DNA of 64,000 bases from Cryomorphaceae bacterium (GTDB taxonomy: Bacteria > Bacteroidota > Bacteroidia > Flavobacteriales_D > Parvicellaceae). Location of the stretch: positions 1-64,000 of the forward strand of contig CAJJBV010000006.1 in NCBI GenBank assembly GCA_905182525.1, in the 5' to 3' direction. The notes beneath the pieces are model-generated. The model searched no databases, was not told the origin of the DNA, and saw only the letters and a list, made by a program, of their open reading frames with translations. The position numbers and the translations under genes were made by a program. This document shows, in pieces, positions 1 to 9,328 of this stretch (position 1 is its first letter; each line of letters starts with the position of its first letter).

Positions 1-1
1 T

Positions 2-1135
2 CAAAAGTCTAATTGGGAGCTCAATAAATCATATTATCTTTTTTCAATATTAAAATATTCTCTTCTAGTGAAAATTGGAAGTTTTTTATTGAAAATTTCA
101 TTTTTTTTTAGATTACCCATTAAAAGACTTGTCAAAACAACCATTTTCAATCAATTTTGTGGTGGAGAGAATATTCAAGATTGCAACAAGAAAATCAATG
201 AACTTTCTGAATTTAGAATTGGAACTATCTTGGATTATTCAGTTGAAGGAAGAGAAAATGTATTAGATTTTGAAAAAACTAAAGAGGAAATAATTCAAAC
301 TATTCTTTATGCAGCTGAGAATAAAAAAATTCCTTTTACCGTATTCAAAATTACTGGTTTAGGTAAATCTTCTTTAATTAAAAAAGCAAATTCTAACTTA
401 GACGATTTAAGCAAGAATGAATATTCAGAACTAAATTTAGTTTTTAAAAGAGTTGATCAAATTTGCAAAACAGCCTTTGATAATAAAGTTTCTGTTTTTA
501 TTGATGCTGAAGATAGTTGGTATCAAGACTATATAGACTCTATAGCAGAGCTTATGATTTTTAAATATAATATCGAATCTGCTATTGTTTATAATACCAT
601 TCAACTTTACAGACATGATAGATTTCATTATATGAAAGGATTAATTTTAAGATGTAGCTCTAATAATAAATTTTTAGGTTTAAAACTAGTTCGTGGTGCT
701 TACATGGAAAAGGAAAGAGAGAGAGCTACTAAACTAAACTATAATGATCCTATTCATAAAGATAAAGAATCAACTGACCATGATTTTTCTATGGCCGTTG
801 AATATTGTCTAAAAAAAATTGATTTTGTAAGTCTTTGTTTAGGGACTCACAACGAAAAAAGTGTATTACATTTAATTAATCTAATGATAGATTATTCTTT
901 AAGAAAAAATGATTCTAGAATTTATTTTGCCCAGCTTTTAGGTATGAGTGATCATATAAGTTATAATCTTGCTGAACAGGACTACAATGTTGCTAAATAT
1001 GTACCATACGGGCCGATATATGAAGTTATTCCATATCTTATTAGAAGAGCAGAAGAAAATACTTCTGTGTCTGGGCAAACAGGTAGAGAATTATCCTTGA
1101 TAAAGAAGGAATTAAAAAATAGAAATTTAGTTTAA
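2..1135 (+). CDS. Proline dehydrogenase, 5'-truncated by the window edge
   Basis: This enzyme oxidises proline to pyrroline-5-carboxylate with FAD, the first step of proline catabolism. The frame is open from base 2. The first ATG/GTG-like codon (GTG at 68) is internal, because the residues before it (K-S-N-W-E-L-N-K-S-Y, then V-K-I-G) continue the family's N-terminal helix, so the true start lies before base 1. Supporting motifs are FCGGE near the N-terminus, SILDYSVEG-like ILDYSVEG, FIDAEDSW in the barrel, LVRGAYMEKER, and the C-terminal YVPYGP and RRAEEN segments typical of PRODH barrels. It is the monofunctional form without a P5C dehydrogenase domain, as usual in Bacteroidota. Its 3' end overlaps the convergent DUF3108 gene by nine bases. 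Function is confident; only the missing N-terminus is unknown. Confidence 0.93.
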   Translation, partial: QKSNWELNKSYYLFSILKYSLLVKIGSFLLKISFFFRLPIKRLVKTTIFNQFCGGENIQDCNKKINELSEFRIGTILDYSVEGRENVLDFEKTKEEIIQTILYAAENKKIPFTVFKITGLGKSSLIKKANSNLDDLSKNEYSELNLVFKRVDQICKTAFDNKVSVFIDAEDSWYQDYIDSIAELMIFKYNIESAIVYNTIQLYRHDRFHYMKGLILRCSSNNKFLGLKLVRGAYMEKERERATKLNYNDPIHKDKESTDHDFSMAVEYCLKKIDFVSLCLGTHNEKSVLHLINLMIDYSLRKNDSRIYFAQLLGMSDHISYNLAEQDYNVAKYVPYGPIYEVIPYLIRRAEENTSVSGQTGRELSLIKKELKNRNLV

Positions 1136-1948
1136 ATATTTAATTGGAATTTTTGTTCCTTTAATACTTTTTGAAAATACTCTTACTGCACCTACTATAA
1201 TTTGGCCCTCTACATAAATTGGAACCCTATTTTCATCATCACTAACAAATACATCCATAGTTTCATTGGCCTTAAAAATAGTGCCTTCAATTAATTTAAT
1301 TTGAAAATGAATGCAATTTATTTTCTTTTTATTTTGATTAATTACTACTTCCTTCCCCTTGTATACTATATTTAAATTTTTGAAAACTTGTTTATCTAGT
1401 ATTATATTTAAAGGAATTGTGTCATTATAGTTATAACTATTAAAATTTATTGCTCTTGAATAATAGACAGAACTCATTATATCAAAACTGCAGCTTATTA
1501 TGTCAATTGTATCATTTGAATTACCCTTTCTTGTAAATTCACTTATGTAAGCTTTATTCTTTATATAATCAAAATCATAATTGTAATCTAGTTGAAAATC
1601 TCCCTCTCTTACATTCCTTGAGAAATGAATAGGTAATGATGTCTTTTTAGAAATAAATGTTGAATATTTATCTCTTACTTTAAAAAACCAGTCATAATTT
1701 TTTAAAGTTTTTCCTTTTCCCTCAATATAGAGACAATTTATATTTTGAAATATTGAATCTTCAACCTTAAATCTTACTTTACCAGCGGTTACCCAGGTTT
1801 TACCCATTAAATACTCAATGTCATATATTATTTCTTCTCCTGATTCAAAAGGAAAAATTTTAGGATTGCAGTTGGGTTGAGCTGATAAATCAGAGATAAT
1901 GAATAAAAGACAAATTTTAAATATTCTACTAAGATTCTTTATTAACAA
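1127..1948 (-). CDS. DUF3108 secreted protein
   Basis: A 273-residue exported protein of the DUF3108 family, whose biochemical role is not established. A signal peptide covers about residues 1-23, with a hydrophobic core after K-N-L-S-R and cleavage near SA-Q. The mature part starts with FESGEEIIYDIEYLMG, then WVTAGKVRFKV, the typical DUF3108 opening, and continues as predicted beta strands suggesting a periplasmic beta-rich fold. The start codon lies inside the 3' end of the DUF1573 gene (20-base overlap), so the two are probably translationally coupled. With the S41 protease upstream it forms a minus-strand set of envelope proteins. Family assignment is from recalled motif similarity; no function is inferred. 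Confidence 0.8.
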   Translation of the reverse strand: MLIKNLSRIFKICLLFIISDLSAQPNCNPKIFPFESGEEIIYDIEYLMGKTWVTAGKVRFKVEDSIFQNINCLYIEGKGKTLKNYDWFFKVRDKYSTFISKKTSLPIHFSRNVREGDFQLDYNYDFDYIKNKAYISEFTRKGNSNDTIDIISCSFDIMSSVYYSRAINFNSYNYNDTIPLNIILDKQVFKNLNIVYKGKEVVINQNKKKINCIHFQIKLIEGTIFKANETMDVFVSDDENRVPIYVEGQIIVGAVRVFSKSIKGTKIPIKYLN

Positions 1949-2477
1949 ATGCCGTTATTTTAAGTATTGTGTTTTCAGGACTAGTATTTCCAATTACTGT
2001 AACAGTTTTAGTTTGTTCACTTCCAGCTTGTCCCTTTGAAGGCTTGAAAATCACTTCAATTTCGCCACTTTTTCCTGGTAGGATTGGTTCCTTTGGCCAG
2101 TTAGGAACTGTACACCCGCAAGACCCTTTAGCATTAGATATTTTAAGTGGCTCATTTCCGGAATTGATAAATGAAAAAGAGTATTTATTTTCAGAGTTCA
2201 CATCTACTTTGCCAAATTCATGTAAATCTTTAGTGAATTTAATTTTAGTTTTAGGCAGGTTTGAAGAAACATCCATTTGAGGTGTTAAAGGACTTTCTAA
2301 CATATTTTTCTGAATATTATCTAAAGTGTTTTTTGCCCCAGGATCAGGATTAATATATGTCTTATTTGGGGATTTAGTAAATAGTTGATTATTATTGTTG
2401 TTAGAGTTCAAACTATAGATTGATACAAATAATGCTGTAATTGATATTGCAATAGAAATGTTAGATTTATTATTCAT
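1929..2477 (-). CDS. DUF1573 domain protein, membrane-anchored
   Basis: A 182-residue protein with one N-terminal hydrophobic segment (about residues 8-23) acting as signal or anchor, an Asn-rich linker, and a C-terminal Ig-like DUF1573 domain (about 80-180). The domain shows HEFGKV, FSFINSGNEPL, the Cys pair in GSCGCTVP (C120 and C122) and the ILPGKSGEI strand, which are hallmarks of the family. DUF1573 proteins are widespread in Bacteroidota, periplasmic or surface-exposed, and of unknown function. The gene lies 13 bases downstream of the S41 protease gene and overlaps the DUF3108 gene by 20 bases, so it is probably co-transcribed with both. Confidence 0.85.
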   Translation of the reverse strand: MNNKSNISIAISITALFVSIYSLNSNNNNNQLFTKSPNKTYINPDPGAKNTLDNIQKNMLESPLTPQMDVSSNLPKTKIKFTKDLHEFGKVDVNSENKYSFSFINSGNEPLKISNAKGSCGCTVPNWPKEPILPGKSGEIEVIFKPSKGQAGSEQTKTVTVIGNTSPENTILKITAFVNKES

Positions 2478-2490
2478 GATTAATAATATT

Positions 2491-4584
2491 TTAATTAGCT
2501 AAATTATAAAATGCGTTGTCATTTTCAATAATCTTTAATGATTTTTGTAAAGGTGCATTTAATTCATTTATAACTTGATAAAACTTTTTATAATCAAATA
2601 AGTCTTGAGCAATATTTGCCTTTAGTCTTATTTCAATTGTTTTTTCAGCCTCCTTAAATTGTTTTTTGTTAAATTCTAAACCTTCTTCTTCAGCAAAAAT
2701 TATTAATTCATTCAAAACACTCTTAGAATCAAATTCAATTAAATATTTTTCAAAGTTCGAATATTTTTTTTCTAATTTTTTCCTGTTTTTGTTTACCCAG
2801 TATAAGGCAAATTGGTTAAAAATACCTTTTCTAATTAATTTACTGAAGTATGCGCTTGTTCCTGAGGTATCAAGTGGGACAAAATAATCTGGGACTATAC
2901 CACCACCACCGTAAACTTTTCGGTTTTTTAATAATGTTAAATACTCTTCATCTTTATTATTTTTGATACTGTCTTTATTAAATGATTCACCAGACTTGAA
3001 TCGGCTATATTTTTCTTCTCTATAAGCCATTGACCCATTTTTATATGGCTTTTGAATGCATCTTCCACTAGGAGTATAATATTTAGAAGTTGTAATTCTT
3101 ACTTGAGTTCCATCTGGCAATTGAATAGGTTTTTGTACCAATCCTTTTCCAAAAGTACGTCTTCCAACTATTAGGCCTCTGTCCCAATCTTGAATTGCGC
3201 CACTTACAATTTCACTTGCGCTTGCACTACTTTCGTTAACAAGAATTATGATTTTTCCAGTTTCAATTAACCCAGTACTATTTCCTTCATAAGTTTTTTC
3301 AGGAAACTTTCTCCCTTTTGTCGAGACGATTTTTTTATATCCAGGTAACATTTCATCAGATAAATCTACTGCTGTTTTTAAATACCCACCACCATTATTT
3401 TGTAAATCTAGTATGAGATTTTGCATTCCGTTATTTTTTAATTTAAATACAGCTTTTCGAATTTCACTTAAGCTAGTAGATGAGAAATTATTTAACTTAA
3501 TATAGCCAGTGTTTTTATTAACCATGTATGATGCGTCAACACTGTAAATTGGTATTTTATCTCTTGTTATTTCAAAATCAAGAATTTTTAAATTATTTCC
3601 TCTTATTACTTCCATTTTAACTTTTGTTCCTTTATCACCTAGAAGCCTATCTCTTACTCCAATATTTTTAATTCCTATACCTGCTACAACTTCATCTTTT
3701 ATTTTAATGATTTTATCACCTGCCATTAAACCAACCTTTTCAGAGGGTCCACCTGGAATAGCTTGAACAATTAAAACTGTATCTTTAAAAATTTGAAATC
3801 TTATTCCTACACCTGTAAATGACCCTTTAAGTGGCGCATTCATATCATGTATATCCTTAAGAGAAATATAGGTGGAATGAGGATCCAATTGCTCTAGCAT
3901 ATATCTAATGCCATATTCCGTTATTTTACTATTTGAGATTGAGTCTGGATAAATTAAATCAAATAATTTAATTGCTTTTGTATAATTATTAATAGTTTTT
4001 TTGGTCTCATTATTTGGTATTGGGATTAGATTCAAATTTGATACTTTTTTTCTGTTGACTCTTAGACTTAGAGTGTCTTTATTTCTCTTTAATTTAACAA
4101 GACATTCAGAGTTTTCTTCTCCGTTAGAAATACTAATAAAGTCTGAATAGTAATATACTTTATTAAGATTATTATTGTCTATTGATATAATTTGATCTTT
4201 CTTTTGTATTTTAGATATATGTGCTCCTGTTCCGTTAAATACACTGTCAACTAGAATTTTTCCTTTTTTAAAACTTATTGTAAAGCCTAATGCAACTTCT
4301 TTTGAAGGTTCTAATCCTAGTAATTTAAACACAGAGTCATTTTGATAAAGAACCATCGGCCTTAAATAATTAAACATACCCAGAACTAGATCTTTTTGAA
4401 TTTTATTTTGGTCAACATCCTCAACATACATTTGTTCAATCAAGAATGACAATCTTTGGATTTTAACATCTGTAGATCTTGATTCAAAGCTTTGACAGAA
4501 AGTATTTAGAGTTACCAATAAAAACAATATTAACGCTAAGTTTTTTACGATAAATTTTTTGTTTGTTGAAGTTTTAAAGCTCAT
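2491..4584 (-). CDS. C-terminal processing (tail-specific) protease, S41 family
   Basis: A 697-residue periplasmic serine protease that trims or degrades proteins from their C-terminus. A signal peptide spans about residues 1-31. A degenerate PDZ-like segment (about 100-175) precedes a clear PDZ domain (about 252-335, with GVGIRF, GGPSEKVGLMAGD and IIKI). The S41 core follows (about 350-535). The catalytic Ser is S455 in SASASE and the Lys is K480 in TFGKG, with the 25-residue spacing seen in Prc. A C-terminal helical region extends to 697, near the length of the long Prc-type proteases of Bacteroidota. It is the first gene of a short minus-strand set with DUF1573 and DUF3108. No clear promoter was identified in the 58 bases upstream. 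Confidence 0.92.
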   Translation of the reverse strand: MSFKTSTNKKFIVKNLALILFLLVTLNTFCQSFESRSTDVKIQRLSFLIEQMYVEDVDQNKIQKDLVLGMFNYLRPMVLYQNDSVFKLLGLEPSKEVALGFTISFKKGKILVDSVFNGTGAHISKIQKKDQIISIDNNNLNKVYYYSDFISISNGEENSECLVKLKRNKDTLSLRVNRKKVSNLNLIPIPNNETKKTINNYTKAIKLFDLIYPDSISNSKITEYGIRYMLEQLDPHSTYISLKDIHDMNAPLKGSFTGVGIRFQIFKDTVLIVQAIPGGPSEKVGLMAGDKIIKIKDEVVAGIGIKNIGVRDRLLGDKGTKVKMEVIRGNNLKILDFEITRDKIPIYSVDASYMVNKNTGYIKLNNFSSTSLSEIRKAVFKLKNNGMQNLILDLQNNGGGYLKTAVDLSDEMLPGYKKIVSTKGRKFPEKTYEGNSTGLIETGKIIILVNESSASASEIVSGAIQDWDRGLIVGRRTFGKGLVQKPIQLPDGTQVRITTSKYYTPSGRCIQKPYKNGSMAYREEKYSRFKSGESFNKDSIKNNKDEEYLTLLKNRKVYGGGGIVPDYFVPLDTSGTSAYFSKLIRKGIFNQFALYWVNKNRKKLEKKYSNFEKYLIEFDSKSVLNELIIFAEEEGLEFNKKQFKEAEKTIEIRLKANIAQDLFDYKKFYQVINELNAPLQKSLKIIENDNAFYNLAN

Positions 4585-4642
4585 TAAATAAATATTTGGT
4601 TAATTTAACTTAAATCAAATAAATAAAATAGAATGTTAAATT

Positions 4643-5290
4643 TTATTTTTTACTCAAATACAAAATTGATTTACTCTCGAAGAAATTATTTTCATAATAA
4701 TCACTAATATTTTTAATATTATAATTATATTTTTTTTCAATTTTTTCTATTTCTTTTTTTAAATCACCTCCTTTAAGATAGATAATTCCATTTTTAATTT
4801 GATTTTTATTTTTTGCACTAATATTATTTTCAACCCATGGACAAAACTTATCTAATTGAGTCACAGCCCTACTTATAACAAAGTCAAATTTTTCTTTAAC
4901 TTTTTCAATTCTTATAGTTTTTGTAATAACGTTTTTTAAGTTAATTTCTTTAGCTATATCATCAACGACTTTAATTTTCTTGCCAATTGAATCTATTAGA
5001 GTAAATGAGGAGTCACTAAAATAAATAGCTAATGGTATACCCGGAAAACCACCCCCAGTCCCAACATCAATTATTTTACTCTTATTTCTAAATTGTATAA
5101 ATTTTGCTATTGCTAGCGAGTGTAGGACATGTCTGGTGTAAAAGTTTTCAGTGTCTTTTCTGCTTATAACATTTATTTTTGAGTTCCATTCAAGATATAG
5201 CTCTCTAAGAAGTTCAAATCTTAAAACCTGGCTTGAATTTAGTTCAGGAAAATAAAACTGAATAATTTTTATAGAGTCAGATTGTTTCAA
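4643..5290 (-). CDS. rsmG: 16S rRNA (guanine-N7) methyltransferase RsmG (GidB)
   Basis: RsmG methylates G527 (E. coli numbering) of 16S rRNA using SAM. The 215-residue protein has the usual length. It shows the family pattern NVISRKD, TRHVLHSLA, the SAM-binding loop DVGTGGGFPGIPLA, then FTLIDSIGKK and FVISRAV. The start codon overlaps the 3' end of the sigma-factor gene by 14 bases, which suggests coupled expression. The C-terminal part is rich in Lys and Asn, fitting the AT-rich genome. There is no serious alternative identification. Confidence 0.95.
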   Translation of the reverse strand: MKQSDSIKIIQFYFPELNSSQVLRFELLRELYLEWNSKINVISRKDTENFYTRHVLHSLAIAKFIQFRNKSKIIDVGTGGGFPGIPLAIYFSDSSFTLIDSIGKKIKVVDDIAKEINLKNVITKTIRIEKVKEKFDFVISRAVTQLDKFCPWVENNISAKNKNQIKNGIIYLKGGDLKKEIEKIEKKYNYNIKNISDYYENNFFESKSILYLSKK

Positions 5291-5894
5291 TACTATGTTT
5301 CATTATGTTATAAAGAAATTCTCGAGCTCTAAAAAGCTGAGCTTTCACTGTTCCTAATGGAAGCTTCATCTCTTCAGAAATTTCATCGTAGCTCAATTCT
5401 TTAAAGTATCTCATTTCTACTAATGTTTGATACCTAGGCTTTAACTTTTTAACATATTGCCTCATTAATTGAATTTTTTGATCGTTCATGGCTATTTGTT
5501 CAGGTGTCATTCCTTCACTTTTGATTTCAAACATATACTCTTCTCCGTCTTTATTTGAAACTCTGTTATCAATTGACATTACATTTTTCTTTTTCTTTCT
5601 TAAAAAATCTATACAGTTATTTGTAGCAATTTTAAATAGCCAAGTGCTAAATGCAAAATTTGGTGTGTATTGATTGAGTCTATTAAAAGCTTTTCCGAAT
5701 GCTTCTAATGTTAGATCTTCTGCATCATCATTGTTATTTACCATTTTTAGAAGCATAAAATAAATCGGATCTTTATATTTATCCATTAATTCCGAAAAGG
5801 CTTGTTGATCTTTTTCTTCAGTAGCTCTAATAATTAAGTTGTAATCTTTTTGAGCTTTTTCAGAAAGATGAGAAAGTTTTTTTTCTTTTTTCAT
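5277..5894 (-). CDS. ECF-type RNA polymerase sigma factor, sigma-70 family
   Basis: A 205-residue extracytoplasmic-function-like sigma factor. Region 2 is at about residues 35-100, with YKDPIYFMLL, DDAEDLTLEAFGKAF and FSTWLFKIATNNCIDFLR, the -10 recognition helix. Region 4 is at about 150-200, with RYQTLVEMRYFKELSYDEI followed by the helix-turn-helix LPLGTVKAQLFRAR. Region 3 is absent, as expected for ECF factors. The ATG directly follows the stop of the upstream glycosyltransferase (TAA-ATG), and its 3' end overlaps rsmG. No anti-sigma gene lies next to it, so its signal and regulon cannot be read from context. Related Bacteroidota factors of this kind are often constitutive housekeeping ECFs. 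Confidence 0.92.
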   Translation of the reverse strand: MKKEKKLSHLSEKAQKDYNLIIRATEEKDQQAFSELMDKYKDPIYFMLLKMVNNNDDAEDLTLEAFGKAFNRLNQYTPNFAFSTWLFKIATNNCIDFLRKKKKNVMSIDNRVSNKDGEEYMFEIKSEGMTPEQIAMNDQKIQLMRQYVKKLKPRYQTLVEMRYFKELSYDEISEEMKLPLGTVKAQLFRAREFLYNIMKHSIETI

Positions 5895-6986
5895 TTAGAT
5901 ACTATTTCTCTTATTTATTTGAAATAATGGTTGACAAATTAGTAATATGATTTCGTATAAAGGAAATTTAAATAGAAGATCTTCACACCTCATTATTTTG
6001 AAAGGTTTGTAAAATAAGCAAACTATTATTAAATATCTAAAAAAAAATATGATTATAACAGGAGTTTGATGCAAGTTTGAAGCCAACGAAAAAAGAAAGC
6101 ATATATAAAAAGATATTGATGCAAAATATTGTAGAAGTAGAAGGAATTTGTGTTTGTTTTTATAATTTGTATTTGTTGTATGATGTCTTTTTTTTTGATT
6201 TAACCAGCTTTTAAAATCTTTTTTGGAGGAAGAAACTGTAAGGCTATTTTCATTAAAAACAACATCGGTATTGTTATTGTTTGAAGATTGATTTACAAAT
6301 AAATCATCATCTCCAGATGATATATGATAATGAGATTTAAAACCATTATTCAAATAATAAATTTCTTGGGTATAGCCCAAATTTCTTCCAACTCCCATGT
6401 ATGGAACTTTTGCAATCGCAAATCCCATAAAATTTATTGCTATTTGTGCAGTGTCATATCTTATTATCTTATTTAAAAAACTATTTTCTTTTTCATAAAT
6501 ACCTACTCCAATAATAATTTCTTTTTGATTTTTAAATCCTTTACTCATTTCTTTTATCCAAAGATCTGATGATGGATAGCAATCTGCATCAGTTAATATT
6601 AGATGGTTGTTTTTAGCAGCTTTAATACCTACCGTAAGTGCAAGTTTTTTTCCAAAATTATCATTTTTATTTTCGGGTATAGTTACAATTTTAAGATTTG
6701 TAAATTGATCCTTAAAATTAATTAGTATTTCTTTAGTATTATCCCAAGAACGATCGTTAACTACTATAACTTCAAAATCATCATACTTTTGATTAAAAAT
6801 TTTAGGTAAATTTTTCTTTAAATTTTCTGCTTCATTTTTCGCGCAAATAATAACAGATACACTTTTGCTAATAAATTGTTTATTGTCTTTAATAAAAGAC
6901 AATCGAGAAGTGAAATAGCCCAAGTAAATTGCTTGAATTATAAGACTTAAGATGAGTACAACTAATAATAGTTCAGAATAGTTCAA
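5895..6986 (-). CDS. Family 2 glycosyltransferase, membrane-bound
   Basis: A 363-residue processive-type GT2. An N-terminal membrane helix (about 4-24) is followed by the GT-A domain: VSVIICAKNEAENL, VVNDRSWDNT, LTDADC (the DxD-like metal/nucleotide site), GVGRNLGY, and GDDDLFVNQ carrying the acceptor-site acidic residue. QKKRH is a likely variant of the Q-x-x-R-W motif. Two or three C-terminal helices (about 280-350) complete the membrane part. The sugar and acceptor are unknown; an envelope polysaccharide or lipid is likely. It ends exactly where the sigma-factor gene begins and is divergent from tgt, 82 bases away. Confidence 0.87.
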   Translation of the reverse strand: MNYSELLLVVLILSLIIQAIYLGYFTSRLSFIKDNKQFISKSVSVIICAKNEAENLKKNLPKIFNQKYDDFEVIVVNDRSWDNTKEILINFKDQFTNLKIVTIPENKNDNFGKKLALTVGIKAAKNNHLILTDADCYPSSDLWIKEMSKGFKNQKEIIIGVGIYEKENSFLNKIIRYDTAQIAINFMGFAIAKVPYMGVGRNLGYTQEIYYLNNGFKSHYHISSGDDDLFVNQSSNNNNTDVVFNENSLTVSSSKKDFKSWLNQKKRHHTTNTNYKNKHKFLLLLQYFASISFYICFLFSLASNLHQTPVIIIFFFRYLIIVCLFYKPFKIMRCEDLLFKFPLYEIILLICQPLFQINKRNSI

Positions 6987-7034
6987 TTTATTAAATCATT
7001 TATTTAATAAAAGTATCTCTTAATTAAGATGTTC

Positions 7035-7042
7035 TATATTTG
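7035..7042 (+). promoter_or_regulatory. Bacteroidota -7 promoter box for tgt
   Basis: TATATTTG matches the Bacteroidota -7 consensus TAnnTTTG exactly and lies 26 bases before the tgt start codon. No good TTTG is seen at about -33, so only the -7 half is supported. It sits in the short divergent gap between the glycosyltransferase and tgt. Confidence 0.5.
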
Positions 7043-7068
7043 TTGTAAACTAGTTTATCCACAGTTTT

Positions 7069-8199
7069 ATGAACTTTACTCTTCTAAATAAAGATAAGAA
7101 CTCCAATGCTAGGTCTGGTATTATAAAAACTGATCATGGAGAAATTCGTACTCCAATCTTTATGCCTGTAGGAACTGCAGGTACTGTTAAATCGGTTTCT
7201 CAAAAAGATTTAGAAGATCAAGTTAATGCTCAAATTATTTTAGGTAATACTTATCATTTGTATTTACGACCAGGCGTTGATAGACTTGAAAAAATTGGAG
7301 GACTTCATAAATTCATTTCATGGAATAGACCTTTGTTAACTGATTCTGGAGGATACCAGGTCTACAGTTTATCTGGGCGAAGAAAAATAACTGAACAGGG
7401 TGTTAAGTTCAAGTCCCATATTGATGGTTCTTCTCATTTTTTTACCCCGGAAAACGTAATGGATATTCAAAAATCAATTGGTGCTGATATAATAATGGCA
7501 TTTGATGAGTGTACGCCATATCCTTGTGATTATTCTTACGCTAAAGATTCTATGGAGATGACTCACAGGTGGCTTAAAAGATGTGTAGATAGTTTCAATT
7601 CAAGTCCTTTTAAATACGATTATTCACAAGTTCTTTTTCCAATTGTTCAAGGCAGTACTTATTCAGATCTTAGGAAGAAAAGCGCAGAAGTGATTGCATC
7701 ATTTGATCTGCCAGGAAATGCTATTGGTGGGCTTTCAGTTGGTGAGCCTCATGATTTATTATATAAACATACTGAAGAAGTTTGTGATATATTACCCGAG
7801 AACAAACCAAGGTACTTAATGGGGGTAGGAACTCCATCTAACTTATTAGAATGTATAGCTTTAGGAATAGATATGTTTGATTGCGTTATGCCATCAAGAA
7901 ATGCTAGAAACGGAATGTTATTCACTAGTGAAGGAATTATAAATATCAAAAATAAAAAATGGGAAAATGATTTTAGTGAAATTGACCCTAATGGATTTTC
8001 TGATGTTGACAGTCGATACTCAAAATCTTATTTAAGACATTTATTTATTTCTAAAGAAATGCTTGGGCCTCAACTAGCAAGTATTCATAATCTTTCTTTT
8101 TATTTATGGTTAGTTAATGAGTCTAGAATAAGGATTGAAAATGGTTCGTTTACAAATTGGAAAAATAAAATGGTCATCAAATTAGTTGAAAGACTTTAG
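7069..8199 (+). CDS. tgt: Queuine tRNA-ribosyltransferase (tRNA-guanine transglycosylase)
   Basis: Tgt exchanges guanine 34 for the queuosine precursor preQ1 in tRNAs with GUN anticodons. The 376-residue protein covers the full barrel. It shows TDHGEIRTPIFMPVGT, LGNTYHLYLRPG, the general acid/base Asp92 in LLTDSGGYQV, VQGS, GGLSVGEP, YLMGVGTP and the nucleophile Asp271 in MFDCVMPSR. An oddity is that the zinc-binding C-x-C-x-x-C segment of classical Tgt is replaced by a cysteine-free stretch (about 305-321, IDPNGFSDVDSRYSKSY). The His of SIHNL is kept. From memory, many Bacteroidota Tgts share this loss. A LptF/LptG-family gene follows after eight bases, the usual order in this phylum. Confidence 0.96.
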   Translation: MNFTLLNKDKNSNARSGIIKTDHGEIRTPIFMPVGTAGTVKSVSQKDLEDQVNAQIILGNTYHLYLRPGVDRLEKIGGLHKFISWNRPLLTDSGGYQVYSLSGRRKITEQGVKFKSHIDGSSHFFTPENVMDIQKSIGADIIMAFDECTPYPCDYSYAKDSMEMTHRWLKRCVDSFNSSPFKYDYSQVLFPIVQGSTYSDLRKKSAEVIASFDLPGNAIGGLSVGEPHDLLYKHTEEVCDILPENKPRYLMGVGTPSNLLECIALGIDMFDCVMPSRNARNGMLFTSEGIINIKNKKWENDFSEIDPNGFSDVDSRYSKSYLRHLFISKEMLGPQLASIHNLSFYLWLVNESRIRIENGSFTNWKNKMVIKLVERL

Positions 8200-8207
8200 T
8201 CATTAAA

Positions 8208-9299
8208 ATGAAAAAATTAGACTGGTTCATAGTAAAGAAATTTCTTGGTACATACGTATTTATGATTGTTGTTGTTATGAGCATATCAATGATTTTTGAT
8301 GTTTCTGAAAAACTTAATTATTTCATGGACCCTGAAAATGACTTAACTGTATTCAAAATTTTAGTCGATTATTACCCATATTTTTTTATTCATTATGCAA
8401 ATTTATTTTCATCTCTTATTGTCTTTTTATCAGTTTTATGGTTTACAAGTTTCATGGCTCAAAGGTTAGAAATAGTAGCTATTTTGAGTAATGGTGTTAG
8501 TTTCTGGAGGTTTTCTAGACCTTATATTATAGCCTCTTCATTTTTGTTAGTTATTTCTGTATTTGTAAATCATTATGTTGCTCCATTTGCAAATAAAAAT
8601 AGACTAATTTTTGAAAATCAATTTACAAAATACAACGTCAATTTTAAAGATGTTCATTTAGAAATAAGTAAGGGAACTATAGTAAGTTACCGACAATTCA
8701 TAGGTAATACTACAATTGTTAAAAGACTTTGGGTTGAGAACTGGAAACAAAATAAAAATGGTATTTGGGAGTTAGAGAGTGATATGCAAGTTGAAAGAGC
8801 AGAAGGTGATAGTATTTCCTGCAATTGGAAACTTAAAAACACTTTTATTAGAAAAATAGGTGAAATTAATGATCAATTAGTTATGAAAAAATTAATTGAT
8901 ACTGTTCTGTCATTTAATGTGACTGACTTGGGGCAAAGAGCTGAAATAACGTATGCAATGACTACTCCGGAATTAATCGATTATAAAAATAAGGAAGAAG
9001 AAAAAGGTAATTCAACAGCTCTTATAGATATAAGTCGTCATGAAAGAACTGCTTATCCATTTGCAGCATATATTTTAACTATTATTGGAATATCAGTTGC
9101 TTCAAGAAAATCAAGGGAGGGAGTGGGTAAAAATTTAGTGATTGGTCTATTTTGCGGATTAATATATATATTTTTTATGAAAATGACTACTGTAGCAGCA
9201 GTTAATATTGGATTAAATACAATTTTTGCAGTATGGTTTCCAAATATGTTTTTTTCAATTATTGCAATGTTTTTATACTACAAGAGAATAGCATCTTAA
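8208..9299 (+). CDS. LptF/LptG family permease (YjgP/YjgQ)
   Basis: A 363-residue inner-membrane subunit of the LPS exporter LptB2FG, which moves lipopolysaccharide from the inner membrane to the LptC/A bridge. The N-terminus carries MKKLDWFIVKKFLGTYVF, the typical coupling-helix and TM1 segment. About three membrane helices lie in residues 12-130, a periplasmic beta-jellyroll in about 135-275, and three more helices near the C-terminus (from SRHERTAYPFAAYIL onward). It follows tgt by eight bases and is very likely co-transcribed. F and G subunits cannot be told apart from sequence alone, so no symbol is given. Confidence 0.9.
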   Translation: MKKLDWFIVKKFLGTYVFMIVVVMSISMIFDVSEKLNYFMDPENDLTVFKILVDYYPYFFIHYANLFSSLIVFLSVLWFTSFMAQRLEIVAILSNGVSFWRFSRPYIIASSFLLVISVFVNHYVAPFANKNRLIFENQFTKYNVNFKDVHLEISKGTIVSYRQFIGNTTIVKRLWVENWKQNKNGIWELESDMQVERAEGDSISCNWKLKNTFIRKIGEINDQLVMKKLIDTVLSFNVTDLGQRAEITYAMTTPELIDYKNKEEEKGNSTALIDISRHERTAYPFAAYILTIIGISVASRKSREGVGKNLVIGLFCGLIYIFFMKMTTVAAVNIGLNTIFAVWFPNMFFSIIAMFLYYKRIAS

Positions 9300-9328
9300 A
9301 TTAAATTTGAAGTAATTTAAAACAATTA

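Noticed and set aside
1969-2280. A 103-codon plus-strand frame opposite DUF1573
   Set aside because: It is antisense to a well-supported gene with a clear signature motif, and lacks features of its own.
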